Of a stretch of DNA of 64,000 nt, positions 26,816-34,458 are shown piece after piece. The notes below the pieces were generated by a model, which was given only the letters and a program-made list of their open reading frames with translations, did not search any database and was not told the DNA's origin. The translations under genes were made by a program, and so were the position numbers. Source of the stretch: Microbacterium candidum. GTDB taxonomy: Bacteria > Actinomycetota > Actinomycetes > Actinomycetales > Microbacteriaceae. The stretch is from NCBI RefSeq assembly GCF_030315975.1, contig NZ_JASXSZ010000002.1:310001-374000 (forward strand), in the 5' to 3' direction. The number at the start of each line of letters is the position of its first letter. The first letter of the stretch is position 1.

Positions 26816-27807
26816 CAGTATTCGACGACGCGGTAGTAGCGGCGGACGTCCAGTCGGTGGTTCCGGACGAGCTCGAGGTGGGCGCTGAGGCGGCTCGCAG
26901 CCGTGCCGATGACGAGCGGCGAGACCAGCGCGCGATACGCGGAGTCGAAGCCCTCGAGGGCATAGTCCGCCGTGTCGAAGACCGTCACGTCGTCGGAATA
27001 GAGGTCGACGAAGTTGCGGACGCGGTCCATGAGCGGACGGGTCTCGTCCTCGCCGTAGAACAGGAGGGTCGTGGTGTCCTTCTCGATCAGTTCGAGCGAG
27101 CCATGGAAGAACTCGGCCGCGTGCACGCGCGTGGTGTGCAGCCACTGGCACTCCTCCAGCACGCACATCGAGTACAGGTACGCGTAGCCCCACACGTTGC
27201 CGGAGCCGACGACGAAGAGGTACTCGACATCCTTGTGCTTGTTCGCGAAGACCGAGGCCTTGGAGTCGGCCTTCTTGGCCACGTCGACCATGAGCGTCGG
27301 CATCAGCGCGAGCTGGTCCGCGAACCGCTCGTAGTCGGCGAACTCGCCGCGGGCGTTCAGGAGACCGGTCACGAGCAGCAGCAGCTGGATGTCGTACGAG
27401 TGCGCGCTCGACAGGAAGACGTGGTCGAGGGAGGTCGCGAACGGGCTCTCGGCCTCGCCCGTGAAGCCGACCGTGGTGGCGCCCTGCGCCTTGGCCCATT
27501 CGATGGCCGTGTTGACGTCGGGCGTGGAACCGGTGGCCGACACGAACACCGCGAGAGAGCCCTCACCGAACGCGGTGTCGGGGGCCAGGACGAACTCCTG
27601 CGCGATGGCCGCCGTGCCCGGGAGGGTCGACTTCGTCTGCAGGAGCAGGGCGTAGGGCATCATCTCGGCGTACGAGCCGCCGGCGCCGAGGAAGTAGACG
27701 TTCTTCACGCCGTCTCCCAGCTGGGCGACGAGCGCCTCGATCTCCGGCCGGAGCGCCACCGCGCTCGACAGCTGGGACGTGAATTCTTCCTCGTTGAACT
27801 TCAGCAC
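26815..27807 (-). CDS. SIS-domain sugar isomerase/deglycase, FrlB-like (module 2)
   Basis: 330 residues, two SIS domains. FLGAGGSYAEMM near residue 39 gives the first phosphate loop; SATGSTPDVN the SIS signature; VHAAEFFHGSLELIE matches the FrlB active-site segment; the C-terminus LDVRRYYRVVEY is closer to E. coli FrlB (ERRYYGGLVEY) than is the module 1 copy. GTG start with AAGGAG nine bases upstream. First gene of module 2; a perfect palindromic operator stands 33 bases upstream of the start codon. Likely deglycates a 6-phospho-Amadori compound. Confidence 0.86.
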   Translation of the reverse strand: MLKFNEEEFTSQLSSAVALRPEIEALVAQLGDGVKNVYFLGAGGSYAEMMPYALLLQTKSTLPGTAAIAQEFVLAPDTAFGEGSLAVFVSATGSTPDVNTAIEWAKAQGATTVGFTGEAESPFATSLDHVFLSSAHSYDIQLLLLVTGLLNARGEFADYERFADQLALMPTLMVDVAKKADSKASVFANKHKDVEYLFVVGSGNVWGYAYLYSMCVLEECQWLHTTRVHAAEFFHGSLELIEKDTTTLLFYGEDETRPLMDRVRNFVDLYSDDVTVFDTADYALEGFDSAYRALVSPLVIGTAASRLSAHLELVRNHRLDVRRYYRVVEY

Positions 27808-27840
27808 GACTGCGGTCTCCTTCTGGGTCCGTGGCGGTCG

Positions 27841-27856
27841 GTGATACCGGTATCAC
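27841..27856. promoter_or_regulatory. LacI-type operator of frl module 2 (perfect palindrome)
   Basis: GTGATACCGGTATCAC, a perfect 16-base palindrome. On the minus strand it follows a TTGACC -35 (27887-27892) and a weak -10 AAGCAT (27864-27869) at 17-base spacing, so it covers positions about +1 to +16. Best candidate for the consensus of this regulon. Confidence 0.85.
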
Positions 27857-27888
27857 CGCGATCATGCTTGCACACGACGCTGCAGTGG

Positions 27889-28956
27889 TCAAGGCCGCCC
27901 GGAAGGCTCGGGCGGTGGAGCGACGGATCCACGGAGGATGAGCTCCTGGTCGAAGACGCGGACCCGGGCGCGACCGCCCGCGCCCCCGATGCGGCTCAGC
28001 AGGATGCCGGCAGCTTCTGCGCCGATCGCGTGCATCGGCTGGGACATGACGGTGATCCCGGGCTCCACGAGTCCCGCCCAATCGGCGTCGTCGAAGGCGA
28101 CGAGCGAGACGTCGCGCGGGATCCGCAAGCCCAGGTCGCGGCAGGCCCGGTACACGTCGAGGGCGATCAGGCTGTCGGAGGCCACGACCGCGGTCACGGC
28201 GCCCTCACCCGTGAGCAGCTCGACGGCCACCTGCTCGACGTCGTCGCGCGGAGCACCGAGTCGCACGACCGCGTCCGCGCCCGCATCCCGCATCGCGTGC
28301 TCGAACCCCGCGACACGATCGGCCACCGACGAGATCGAGATGATGTCCCCCCGCCGATAGCCGCCGGGATGCTCGATCGTCGACAGGAACGCGATCCGCC
28401 GGTGCCCCGCATCCGTCAGAAGGCGGGTCAGCTCGATCGCACCGCGCCTGTTGTCCGCGACCACGGCGTCTGCCTCGAGCCCGGGCACCGTCCGGTCGAA
28501 CAGCACGAGCGGGCGGCCGGCGTCGGTGACCGCGCGGAGGGCGTCGGCGCGCGAGGAAGATGCGGGCGCGATGAGCAGCCCGTCGACGCGCTTGTCGAGC
28601 TGCACGCCGATCGCCTTCGTCTCGGTCGCGCCGGCTTCGTCGGAGTTCGACAGGATCAGCTCGTACCCCGCGGCATCGGCCGCGTCCGAGGCACCTCGCG
28701 CCGCCTGCGCGAAGAACGGGTTCTGGATGTCGCCGACCACCATTCCGATCGTCTGCGAGCGGCCCGTGGACATCGTCCGCGCGACCGCGTTCGGACGGTA
28801 GCCGAGCTGCGCCGCTGCGCGACGGACCCGCTCGCGGACCTCGCCGCGCACCGCGCCGTAGTCGCCGAGCGCGCGGGCCGCGGTGGCCTTCGAGACCTGT
28901 GCGGCCGCAGCCACGTCGCGGATGGTGACCTCACGGCGTCCGACAGCTCTGTCCAC
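27889..28956 (-). CDS. LacI-family regulator (second of the island)
   Basis: 355 residues. HTH QVSKATAARALGDYG, hinge YRPNAVARTM, effector domain IGMVVGDIQNPFFAQ. GTG 28956 is chosen because GAGAGGGG lies five bases upstream; the GTG at 28977 has nothing. Located between two copies of the ACCGGT palindrome (27841 and 29030) and divergent from the Gfo/Idh gene, it is the likeliest repressor of both. Its recognition helix is almost the same as that of the LacI protein at 24731-25876. Confidence 0.9.
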   Translation of the reverse strand: MDRAVGRREVTIRDVAAAAQVSKATAARALGDYGAVRGEVRERVRRAAAQLGYRPNAVARTMSTGRSQTIGMVVGDIQNPFFAQAARGASDAADAAGYELILSNSDEAGATETKAIGVQLDKRVDGLLIAPASSSRADALRAVTDAGRPLVLFDRTVPGLEADAVVADNRRGAIELTRLLTDAGHRRIAFLSTIEHPGGYRRGDIISISSVADRVAGFEHAMRDAGADAVVRLGAPRDDVEQVAVELLTGEGAVTAVVASDSLIALDVYRACRDLGLRIPRDVSLVAFDDADWAGLVEPGITVMSQPMHAIGAEAAGILLSRIGGAGGRARVRVFDQELILRGSVAPPPEPSGRP

Positions 28957-28990
28957 GTCATCCCCTCTCGTTCGCACGGCGCGGTCCCGG

Positions 28991-29045
28991 TTGACGACGG
29001 TTCCCCTCGGCGATTACGCTCCCAGTGTAGTGAGACCGGTACCAC
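28991..29045 (+). promoter_or_regulatory. Promoter and LacI-type operator of the dehydrogenase/oxidase operon
   Basis: -35 TTGACG (28991-28996), 18-base spacer, -10 TACGCT (29015-29020), then the near-palindrome GTGAGACCGGTACCAC (29030-29045), with the same core and the same position relative to the start as the operator at 27841. Confidence 0.72.
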
Positions 29046-29107
29046 TTGGAGTGGCCGGGCCTGCAGCCCACGACATCAGCCAGCGATCCGTCCCAGAGGT
29101 GCTCCGC

Positions 29108-30160
29108 ATGAACGACGCCGCCATCGCCCGCCCGATCCGCACGGCGATCGTCGGCTTCGGCGTCTCCGGCCGGGTCTTCCATGCACCGCTGCTGGCCGCG
29201 TCCCCCGACTACTCGCTCGACGCGATAGTCACCGCCGACCCGGCGCGCACCGCCGAAGCCGGACGCCTCCACCCTCGAACGGCGAGGGTCACGACCATTG
29301 ACGACCTACTGCGGCGGGCGGACGACTTCGACCTCGTCGTGCTCGGTTCGCCACCAGCGACGCATGCGGAGCTGGCCACGGCCGCAATCGACGCGGGCCT
29401 GGACGTCGTGGTCGACAAGCCTTTCACCGTCACCTCCGCCGAAGGGCGCGCCCTCGCCGCGCGCGCCGCGAACGCAGGCCGTCGCCTCACGGTCTTCCAG
29501 AATCGGCGATGGGACGGCGACTACCTCACCGTTCGACGCCTGATCGGCGACGGAGCCCTCGGCGACGTCGCGCGATTCGAATCGCGATTCGAGACGTTCA
29601 AGCCGCGGCCCCGCGAATCGTGGAAGTCCCGGGCGGGAGTCGCCGCGGGCGGCGGCATCCTCTACGATCTGGGCGCCCATCTGATCGATCAGGCGCTGCG
29701 CCTGTTCGGCCCCGTCGACGAGGTCTACGCCGAGCTGGCCATCCGCAGACCCGGCGCTCCCGCCGAGGACGACGCGTTCCTGGCCCTGCGGCACGGATCC
29801 GGCCCGATCTCGCATCTGTGGATGAGCTCGATGGCCCCGCAGCCCGGCCCGCGCTTCCGCGTGCTCGGCGCGGTCGCCGGATATACGACGTGGGGGCTCG
29901 ACGGACAGGAGGCCGCGCTCGCCGCGGGGATCTCGCCGCGCGACCCCGCCTACGGGGTGACGCCCCACGACCGTTGGGGACTGCTCGGCGCCGAAGGCGC
30001 GGCGGCGCCCGTCCCGACCGAGCGCGGCGACTACGGCGGGTTCTATCGCGAGCTCGCCGCCGCGATCCGCGACGGCGGGCCGGTGCCCGTCGACCCCATC
30101 GACGCCGTGGACGCACTCGAACTGATCGAGCGCGCGCACGGGGTCGCTCAAGACCGATGA
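29108..30160 (+). CDS. Gfo/Idh/MocA-family oxidoreductase
   Basis: 350-residue NAD(P)-dependent sugar dehydrogenase-like protein. Rossmann motif GFGVSGRVFH at the N-terminus, DKPFTVT near residue 103 (the EKP-type motif with the catalytic Lys), and a C-terminal alpha/beta domain with GGILYDLGAHLIDQ near 181, which carries the usual catalytic Asp/His pair. GAGG lies eight bases before the ATG. Followed in operon by a FAD oxidoreductase. Under the island's LacI-type operator, so probably acts on the sugar part of the imported compound; substrate unknown. Confidence 0.88.
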   Translation: MNDAAIARPIRTAIVGFGVSGRVFHAPLLAASPDYSLDAIVTADPARTAEAGRLHPRTARVTTIDDLLRRADDFDLVVLGSPPATHAELATAAIDAGLDVVVDKPFTVTSAEGRALAARAANAGRRLTVFQNRRWDGDYLTVRRLIGDGALGDVARFESRFETFKPRPRESWKSRAGVAAGGGILYDLGAHLIDQALRLFGPVDEVYAELAIRRPGAPAEDDAFLALRHGSGPISHLWMSSMAPQPGPRFRVLGAVAGYTTWGLDGQEAALAAGISPRDPAYGVTPHDRWGLLGAEGAAAPVPTERGDYGGFYRELAAAIRDGGPVPVDPIDAVDALELIERAHGVAQDR

Positions 30161-30177
30161 AGCGAGAAGGACGACCG

Positions 30178-31356
30178 ATGACCGACCAGCAGCCCGACCA
30201 CGTCGTGGTCCTCGGCGGGGGGATCTTCGGATCCTCCTCCGCTGCGCAGCTCGCCCGCCGCGGCGTGCGCGTGACGCTCGTGACCGAGGGAGCGCTTGCC
30301 AGTGGCGCGTCCGGCCGCTCCCTCGCGTGGCTCAACGCTGCGTGGAAGTGGCCGCAGCCGTACTACGCGATCCGGGTGGCGGGCATCGATCGCTGGCGCA
30401 CCTGGGCTGCCCGGCATCCGGGATCCTTCCGCTACCTGCGCTTCACGGGCGGACTCATGTGGGCGGACGAGGACGACGGCGAATCGCTGCGCGACCTGTA
30501 CGCCTTGCAGCGCGACCGCGGCTACGACGCCCAGTGGGTCGACCGCGACCGCATCTCGCGCGTCGCTCCGGGCGTCGACCCCTCCGCTGTGGCCGCCGAG
30601 GGCGCGATCTTCAACCCCGGCGAGGGCTGGGTCAACCTGCCCTCGGTGATCCGGCTCCTCGCCGACGAGGTCGTAGAGCTCGGCGGCACGATCGTCGAGG
30701 ACGCCGGTCCGTCGCAGCCTGTCGTGCTGGACGGGCGAGCGACAGGAGTGCGCACGGCCGCCGGTCATGAGATCACTGCAGATGCCGTGCTCCTCGCGAC
30801 GGGACCGTCCGTCCCGCACCAGCTCACCGAGCTCGGAGTCCGGATCGGCACGTCGAGCCCGCCTGCCTTCGTGGCCTTCACCGCGCCGATCGACATCCCG
30901 CTGGAGGTCACGCTGAACACCCCCCACGTCGCCATCCGCCGTACGGTGGACGGCGGCATCGCGATGGACTCGGGGTGGTCGGAGAGATCGATCCAGGTAG
31001 CCGAGGACGGGTCGCTGCAGATCGCCGACGAGGTCGTCGACCGTCTCATGGACGAGGCCGCCCGTGTGCTCGAGGGGCACCCGAAGCTGGAGCTCGTGCG
31101 CATCGGATCGGGCTACAAGCCGGTCCCCGCCGACGGCGAACCGGTCTACGGACGCATCGCGCAGGTCCCCGGCCTGTATGTCGCGTTCAGTCACAGCGGG
31201 GCGACGCAGGGACTCATCGCGGGTGAGCTGATCGCCGACGAGATCGCCACGGGATACGTCTCGCCGCTCATGGCGCCGTTCCGCCCGGAGCGCTTCGGCC
31301 AGTGGGCGTCCGGCATGGCGGGGGATTTACTTAGCAAGACTAATAAGCTAAGCTAA
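30178..31356 (+). CDS. FAD-dependent oxidoreductase, DAO family
   Basis: 392 residues, D-amino-acid-oxidase/glycine-oxidase fold. N-terminal dinucleotide-binding VVLGGGIFGSSSA, then SGASGRSLAWLNAAWKW near residue 44, and the C-terminal FAD contact GLYVAFSHSGATQG near 335. ATG 30178 follows GAGAAGGA by six bases. Members of this family include sarcosine, D-amino-acid and fructosyl-amino-acid oxidases; next to two Frl-type modules an amadoriase-like role is attractive but unproven. Its last ten codons are AT-rich and coincide with the MarR operator of the next gene. Confidence 0.85.
   Translation: MTDQQPDHVVVLGGGIFGSSSAAQLARRGVRVTLVTEGALASGASGRSLAWLNAAWKWPQPYYAIRVAGIDRWRTWAARHPGSFRYLRFTGGLMWADEDDGESLRDLYALQRDRGYDAQWVDRDRISRVAPGVDPSAVAAEGAIFNPGEGWVNLPSVIRLLADEVVELGGTIVEDAGPSQPVVLDGRATGVRTAAGHEITADAVLLATGPSVPHQLTELGVRIGTSSPPAFVAFTAPIDIPLEVTLNTPHVAIRRTVDGGIAMDSGWSERSIQVAEDGSLQIADEVVDRLMDEAARVLEGHPKLELVRIGSGYKPVPADGEPVYGRIAQVPGLYVAFSHSGATQGLIAGELIADEIATGYVSPLMAPFRPERFGQWASGMAGDLLSKTNKLS
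31330..31352. promoter_or_regulatory. MarR operator candidate
   Basis: Inverted repeat CTTAGC (31330-31335) and GCTAAG (31347-31352) in an AT-rich island inside the end of the DAO gene, just before the MarR start. No Shine-Dalgarno site is seen for marR, so promoter and operator probably share this stretch. Confidence 0.6.
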
Positions 31357-31364
31357 ACAACTGT

Positions 31365-31823
31365 ATGAGCCAGACCACGCGCACCAGCACCGCCGATCCC
31401 GCCGATCTCCTCTCCGGCACGACAGCGCAGCTGCGCATGGCGACCTTCCGCCTCGCCCGCCGTCTCCGCGCCCAGCGCGCCGTCGACACGATGAGCGACG
31501 GTCAGTTCGCGGTCCTCGCGGCACTGAAGGTCCATGGCAGCCACACGCTGGGCGAGCTGGCCGAGCGCGAGCGCGTCACTGCGCCGAGCATGAACCGCAC
31601 CGTCAACTGCCTCGAAGAGCTCGGCTACCTCACCCGCACCACCGACGAGGACGACCGTCGCAAGGTCAACATCGACCTGACGCCGGAGGGCCTCGCGGTC
31701 GTCGAGGAGACGGTGCGCCGGCGGGACGCCTGGCTCGAGCAGGCACTCGCCGAGCTCACCGACGAGGAGCGCGCGACCCTCGCCGAAGCCGCGGCCATCA
31801 TGCGGAAGGTGGTGGAGCTGTGA
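31365..31823 (+). CDS. MarR-family regulator
   Basis: 152 residues, winged-helix DNA-binding protein. The HTH spans HTLGELAERERVTAPSMNRT (about residues 63-82), followed by the wing with YLTRTTDEDDRRKVN, the standard MarR signature. Overlaps the following MFS gene as GTGA, so it almost certainly controls that exporter and itself through the palindrome upstream. Confidence 0.93.
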   Translation: MSQTTRTSTADPADLLSGTTAQLRMATFRLARRLRAQRAVDTMSDGQFAVLAALKVHGSHTLGELAERERVTAPSMNRTVNCLEELGYLTRTTDEDDRRKVNIDLTPEGLAVVEETVRRRDAWLEQALAELTDEERATLAEAAAIMRKVVEL

Positions 31824-33088
31824 AGACGATGTTCCGCTCCCTCAGCATCTTCAACTTCCGCGTCTGGATCATCGGCGCGCTGATCTCCAACATCGGCGGA
31901 TGGATGCAGTCCACCGCCCAGGACTGGGTCGTCCTCACGGAGCTCACCCACAACGACGCGACCGCGATGGGCATCACCATGGCCCTGCAGTTCGGCCCCG
32001 CGCTCGTGCTCGTGGGCGTGACGGGGTGGGTCGCCGACCGGTTCGACCGCCGGAAGCTCCTCATGGTGACGCAGTCGGCGCTCATGCTGCTGGCGGTGAC
32101 CGTCGGCGTGCTGCTGCTCACCCACGTCATGACGCTCCCCCTCATGTGGACGTTCGCGCTGTGCTTCGGCATCGCCAACGCGTTCGACGGTCCCGCACGT
32201 CAGGCGTTCGTGTCCGACGTCGTCTCGCGGGAGAACGCGTCGAACGCCGTCGCGCTCAACGCGGCGACCTTCAACACCGCGCGCCTCATCGGCCCGGCGA
32301 TCGGCGGCATCGCGATCGTCCTCGTCGGCACCGGCTGGATGTTCATCGTCAACGCGTGCACGTTCCTCGCGATGCTCATCGCGCTGTTCGTGATGCGCGC
32401 CGACGAGCTCGTCCCCCGCGTCCGCTCGACCGGGACCGCGCGTCTCGCCGACGGCTTCCGCTACGTCCGGAGCCGTCGCGACCTCATCGTCATCTTCGTG
32501 ATGGTGTTCCTCATCGCGGCATTCGGCATGAACTTCCCGATCTTCGCGTCGACGATGGCACTCGAGTTCGGGCAGAACGCGGACGGCTACGGGCTTCTGA
32601 GCTCCGTCCTCGCGATCGGCTCTCTCGCGGGCGCCCTCATGGCCGCCCGCCGCGAGCGCGCCCGGATGCGGGTGGTCGTCTTCGCCGCCGGCGGATTCGG
32701 CGTGGCATCCCTCGTCTCGTCGTTCATGCCCCTCTACGGGCTGTACGCGGTGACGCTCGTCTTCGTCGGATTCTCGACCGTCTCGATGCTCACAACGGCC
32801 AACGGCTATGTGCAGACGACGACCGACCCGACGCTGCGCGGCCGCGTGCTCGCGCTGTACATGGCGATCCTCATGGGCGCGACGCCGATCGGCGCCCCCA
32901 TCGCCGGATGGATCGCCTCGACGTACGGACCGCGGGCGGCGATCCAGGTCGGCGCCACGGCTGGCCTCCTCGCGTGCGCGATCGGGCTCATTTCGATGCT
33001 CACCTCGGGACGCGTCCGCCGCGACCCTTCGACACGATTCGGTGTCGCTCTCGACGAGACCCGTCCGCTGCGGGTCGTCACGAAGTAG
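31820..33088 (+). CDS. MFS exporter (DHA3/EntS-like)
   Basis: 422 residues, 12 predicted membrane helices. Seen: FRVWIIGALISNIGGWMQ in TM1, cytoplasmic loop motif GWVADRFDRRKLL near residue 72, and DVVSRENASNAVALN near 132, typical of the MFS_3/DHA3 group of drug and siderophore exporters. GTG start coupled to marR. Substrate unknown; MarR control suggests efflux of an aromatic or antibiotic compound. Confidence 0.9.
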   Translation: MKTMFRSLSIFNFRVWIIGALISNIGGWMQSTAQDWVVLTELTHNDATAMGITMALQFGPALVLVGVTGWVADRFDRRKLLMVTQSALMLLAVTVGVLLLTHVMTLPLMWTFALCFGIANAFDGPARQAFVSDVVSRENASNAVALNAATFNTARLIGPAIGGIAIVLVGTGWMFIVNACTFLAMLIALFVMRADELVPRVRSTGTARLADGFRYVRSRRDLIVIFVMVFLIAAFGMNFPIFASTMALEFGQNADGYGLLSSVLAIGSLAGALMAARRERARMRVVVFAAGGFGVASLVSSFMPLYGLYAVTLVFVGFSTVSMLTTANGYVQTTTDPTLRGRVLALYMAILMGATPIGAPIAGWIASTYGPRAAIQVGATAGLLACAIGLISMLTSGRVRRDPSTRFGVALDETRPLRVVTK

Positions 33089-33112
33089 AGTCACCCTGGA
33101 CCACCCGGCCGA

Positions 33113-33130
33113 CGCGACAACGGAGTCGCG
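33113..33130 (+). terminator. Possible terminator hairpin
   Basis: CGCGAC/GTCGCG stem with a six-base loop, extended by partial pairing outside, between the convergent MFS and zinc-finger genes. Short, no U tract. Confidence 0.35.
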
Positions 33131-33177
33131 CCGGACGGGCGCTCACCTCCTTCGGGCGCTGTCTCCCTCGGCAGCTC

Positions 33178-33534
33178 TCAGCGCGAGACGAGCTCCGCGC
33201 ACGACACGCACATCGTCGCGCCCGGTCGCGCCTGGAGCCGAGCCGCAGGGATGCGGGCCCCGCATCGCACGCAGATGCCGTACGTCCCCGTCTCGAGGTG
33301 ATCGAGCGCCGCGGTCACATCGGAGCGCTCGACGAGGGCAGCACGACGCAGCGCGTCGATCTGCTGCCACTCGGCCGACAGCGTCGACCCTTCGGGGTCG
33401 TGCTCGTCATCTGCCGTGGTGTCCGCTCGATCGGCCCGGATCGCGCTGTCGTCCTCCTCGAGCCGCGCGAGCAGCTCGTCGAGCTCCTGCGCGCGGCGTT
33501 CAAGACGCTTGCGGGCCGCATCCATCGAGGTCAT
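33178..33534 (-). CDS. TraR/DksA-type zinc-finger protein
   Basis: 118 residues. N-terminal coiled coil (KRLERRAQELDELLARLEED) and C-terminal zinc finger with two CxxC pairs (GICVRCG and TMCVSCA). The order coiled coil-zinc finger is that of DksA, though actinobacterial members such as RbpA-independent TraR/DksA homologues are only partly studied. The ATG has TACGCT eight bases upstream and no Shine-Dalgarno site. It may bind RNA polymerase through the secondary channel. Confidence 0.87.
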   Translation of the reverse strand: MTSMDAARKRLERRAQELDELLARLEEDDSAIRADRADTTADDEHDPEGSTLSAEWQQIDALRRAALVERSDVTAALDHLETGTYGICVRCGARIPAARLQARPGATMCVSCAELVSR

Positions 33535-33572
33535 GGCAACCGAGCGTACGCCCCGCTGGGGACACCGGGGCG

Positions 33573-34418
33573 TCACGCCTCGCGCGTGATGGTGACCTTC
33601 ACATTGAGCGTCGACTTGAACGGGCCCGCGTACACGCCGCGCAGCGGCGGCACGTCGCCGTAGTCGCGACCGCGGCCGACGAGGACGTGCCGGTCGCCGA
33701 TCTCGATGTTGTTCGTCGGATCGAAGCCCTGCCACTCGCCGGCGAACCACTCGATCCACGCGTGCGACTCACCCGTGACGGCGACGCCGATCTCTGCGTT
33801 CGGGCGCGGATGCAGGTACCCCGACACGTAGCGCGACGGGATGCCGACGGCCCGGAGCGCCCCGATCGCGATGTGCGCCATGTCCTGGCACACCCCCTTG
33901 CGCGCCTCCCACGCCTCGCGCGCTGTGGTGCGGACGCCGGTGACCCCGCTCATGTACTCGACCGCATCCCCGATCGCCATCGCGATCTCGTGCGCGGCGC
34001 GGCCCGGGTCGTCGTGCTGCGCGGCGATCGCGCGCGCGATGTCGACGACCTCCTCGTGCGGGCGCGTGCGGTTCGTCTGCGCGAGCTGCTCGACCGTCGT
34101 GATCGACCTCTGCGCCTCGCGCTCGAGCTGGTCCCACGTGATGCCGGCGTGCTCGATCGGGCGCGGGCGCACCTCGACGAGCGAGCGCGCCGTGATCGAC
34201 AGGTCGCTGTGCGGAGCCATGACGTCGAACGCCGTCACACGCGTGCCGAAGTAGTCGACGTACGAATTGACGGATGTCGACGGCTCGACGTCGATCTGCG
34301 AGCTCAGCACGAACTGGCTGTCGGTCGTGCCGGGCAGCATCCGCGCCTCGTTGTACGACGCCGAGACGTCGCCCGGATACGAGAAGCCGGTCGCGTGCTC
34401 GATGCGCAGGCGTTTCAA
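33573..34418 (-). CDS. Transglutaminase-like cysteine protease family protein
   Basis: 281 residues. N-terminal bacterial transglutaminase-like beta domain (RLRIEHATGFSYPG), then the catalytic core: Cys in RKGVCQDMAHIAIG near residue 175, His in GESHAWIEWF near 221, and Asp in GFDPTNN near 235, a full triad. Third gene of the ATP-grasp/Alpha-E/transglutaminase cassette. Start assigned to a TTG (34416-34418): no ATG or GTG fits the family start, and a GGAAAGG site lies eleven bases upstream. A dispersed repeat lies between it and the Alpha-E gene and may have displaced the original start. Confidence 0.85.
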   Translation of the reverse strand: MKRLRIEHATGFSYPGDVSASYNEARMLPGTTDSQFVLSSQIDVEPSTSVNSYVDYFGTRVTAFDVMAPHSDLSITARSLVEVRPRPIEHAGITWDQLEREAQRSITTVEQLAQTNRTRPHEEVVDIARAIAAQHDDPGRAAHEIAMAIGDAVEYMSGVTGVRTTAREAWEARKGVCQDMAHIAIGALRAVGIPSRYVSGYLHPRPNAEIGVAVTGESHAWIEWFAGEWQGFDPTNNIEIGDRHVLVGRGRDYGDVPPLRGVYAGPFKSTLNVKVTITREA

Positions 34419-34436
34419 CGTCGTGCCAGCCTTTCC

Positions 34437-34457
34437 GGTCGGTGAGCCCGTCGAACC
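34437..34457. repeat. Dispersed repeat unit (TCGACnnGCTC family)
   Basis: On the minus strand GGTTCGACGGGCTCACCGA, at the joint between the Alpha-E stop and the transglutaminase start. Related to the units at 37765-37788 and 37819-37881. Confidence 0.55.
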
Positions 34458-34458
34458 G

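Noticed and set aside
31820..33088. Siderophore exporter assignment for the MarR-linked MFS gene
   Set aside because: Only family-level likeness to EntS; no iron or siderophore gene nearby.
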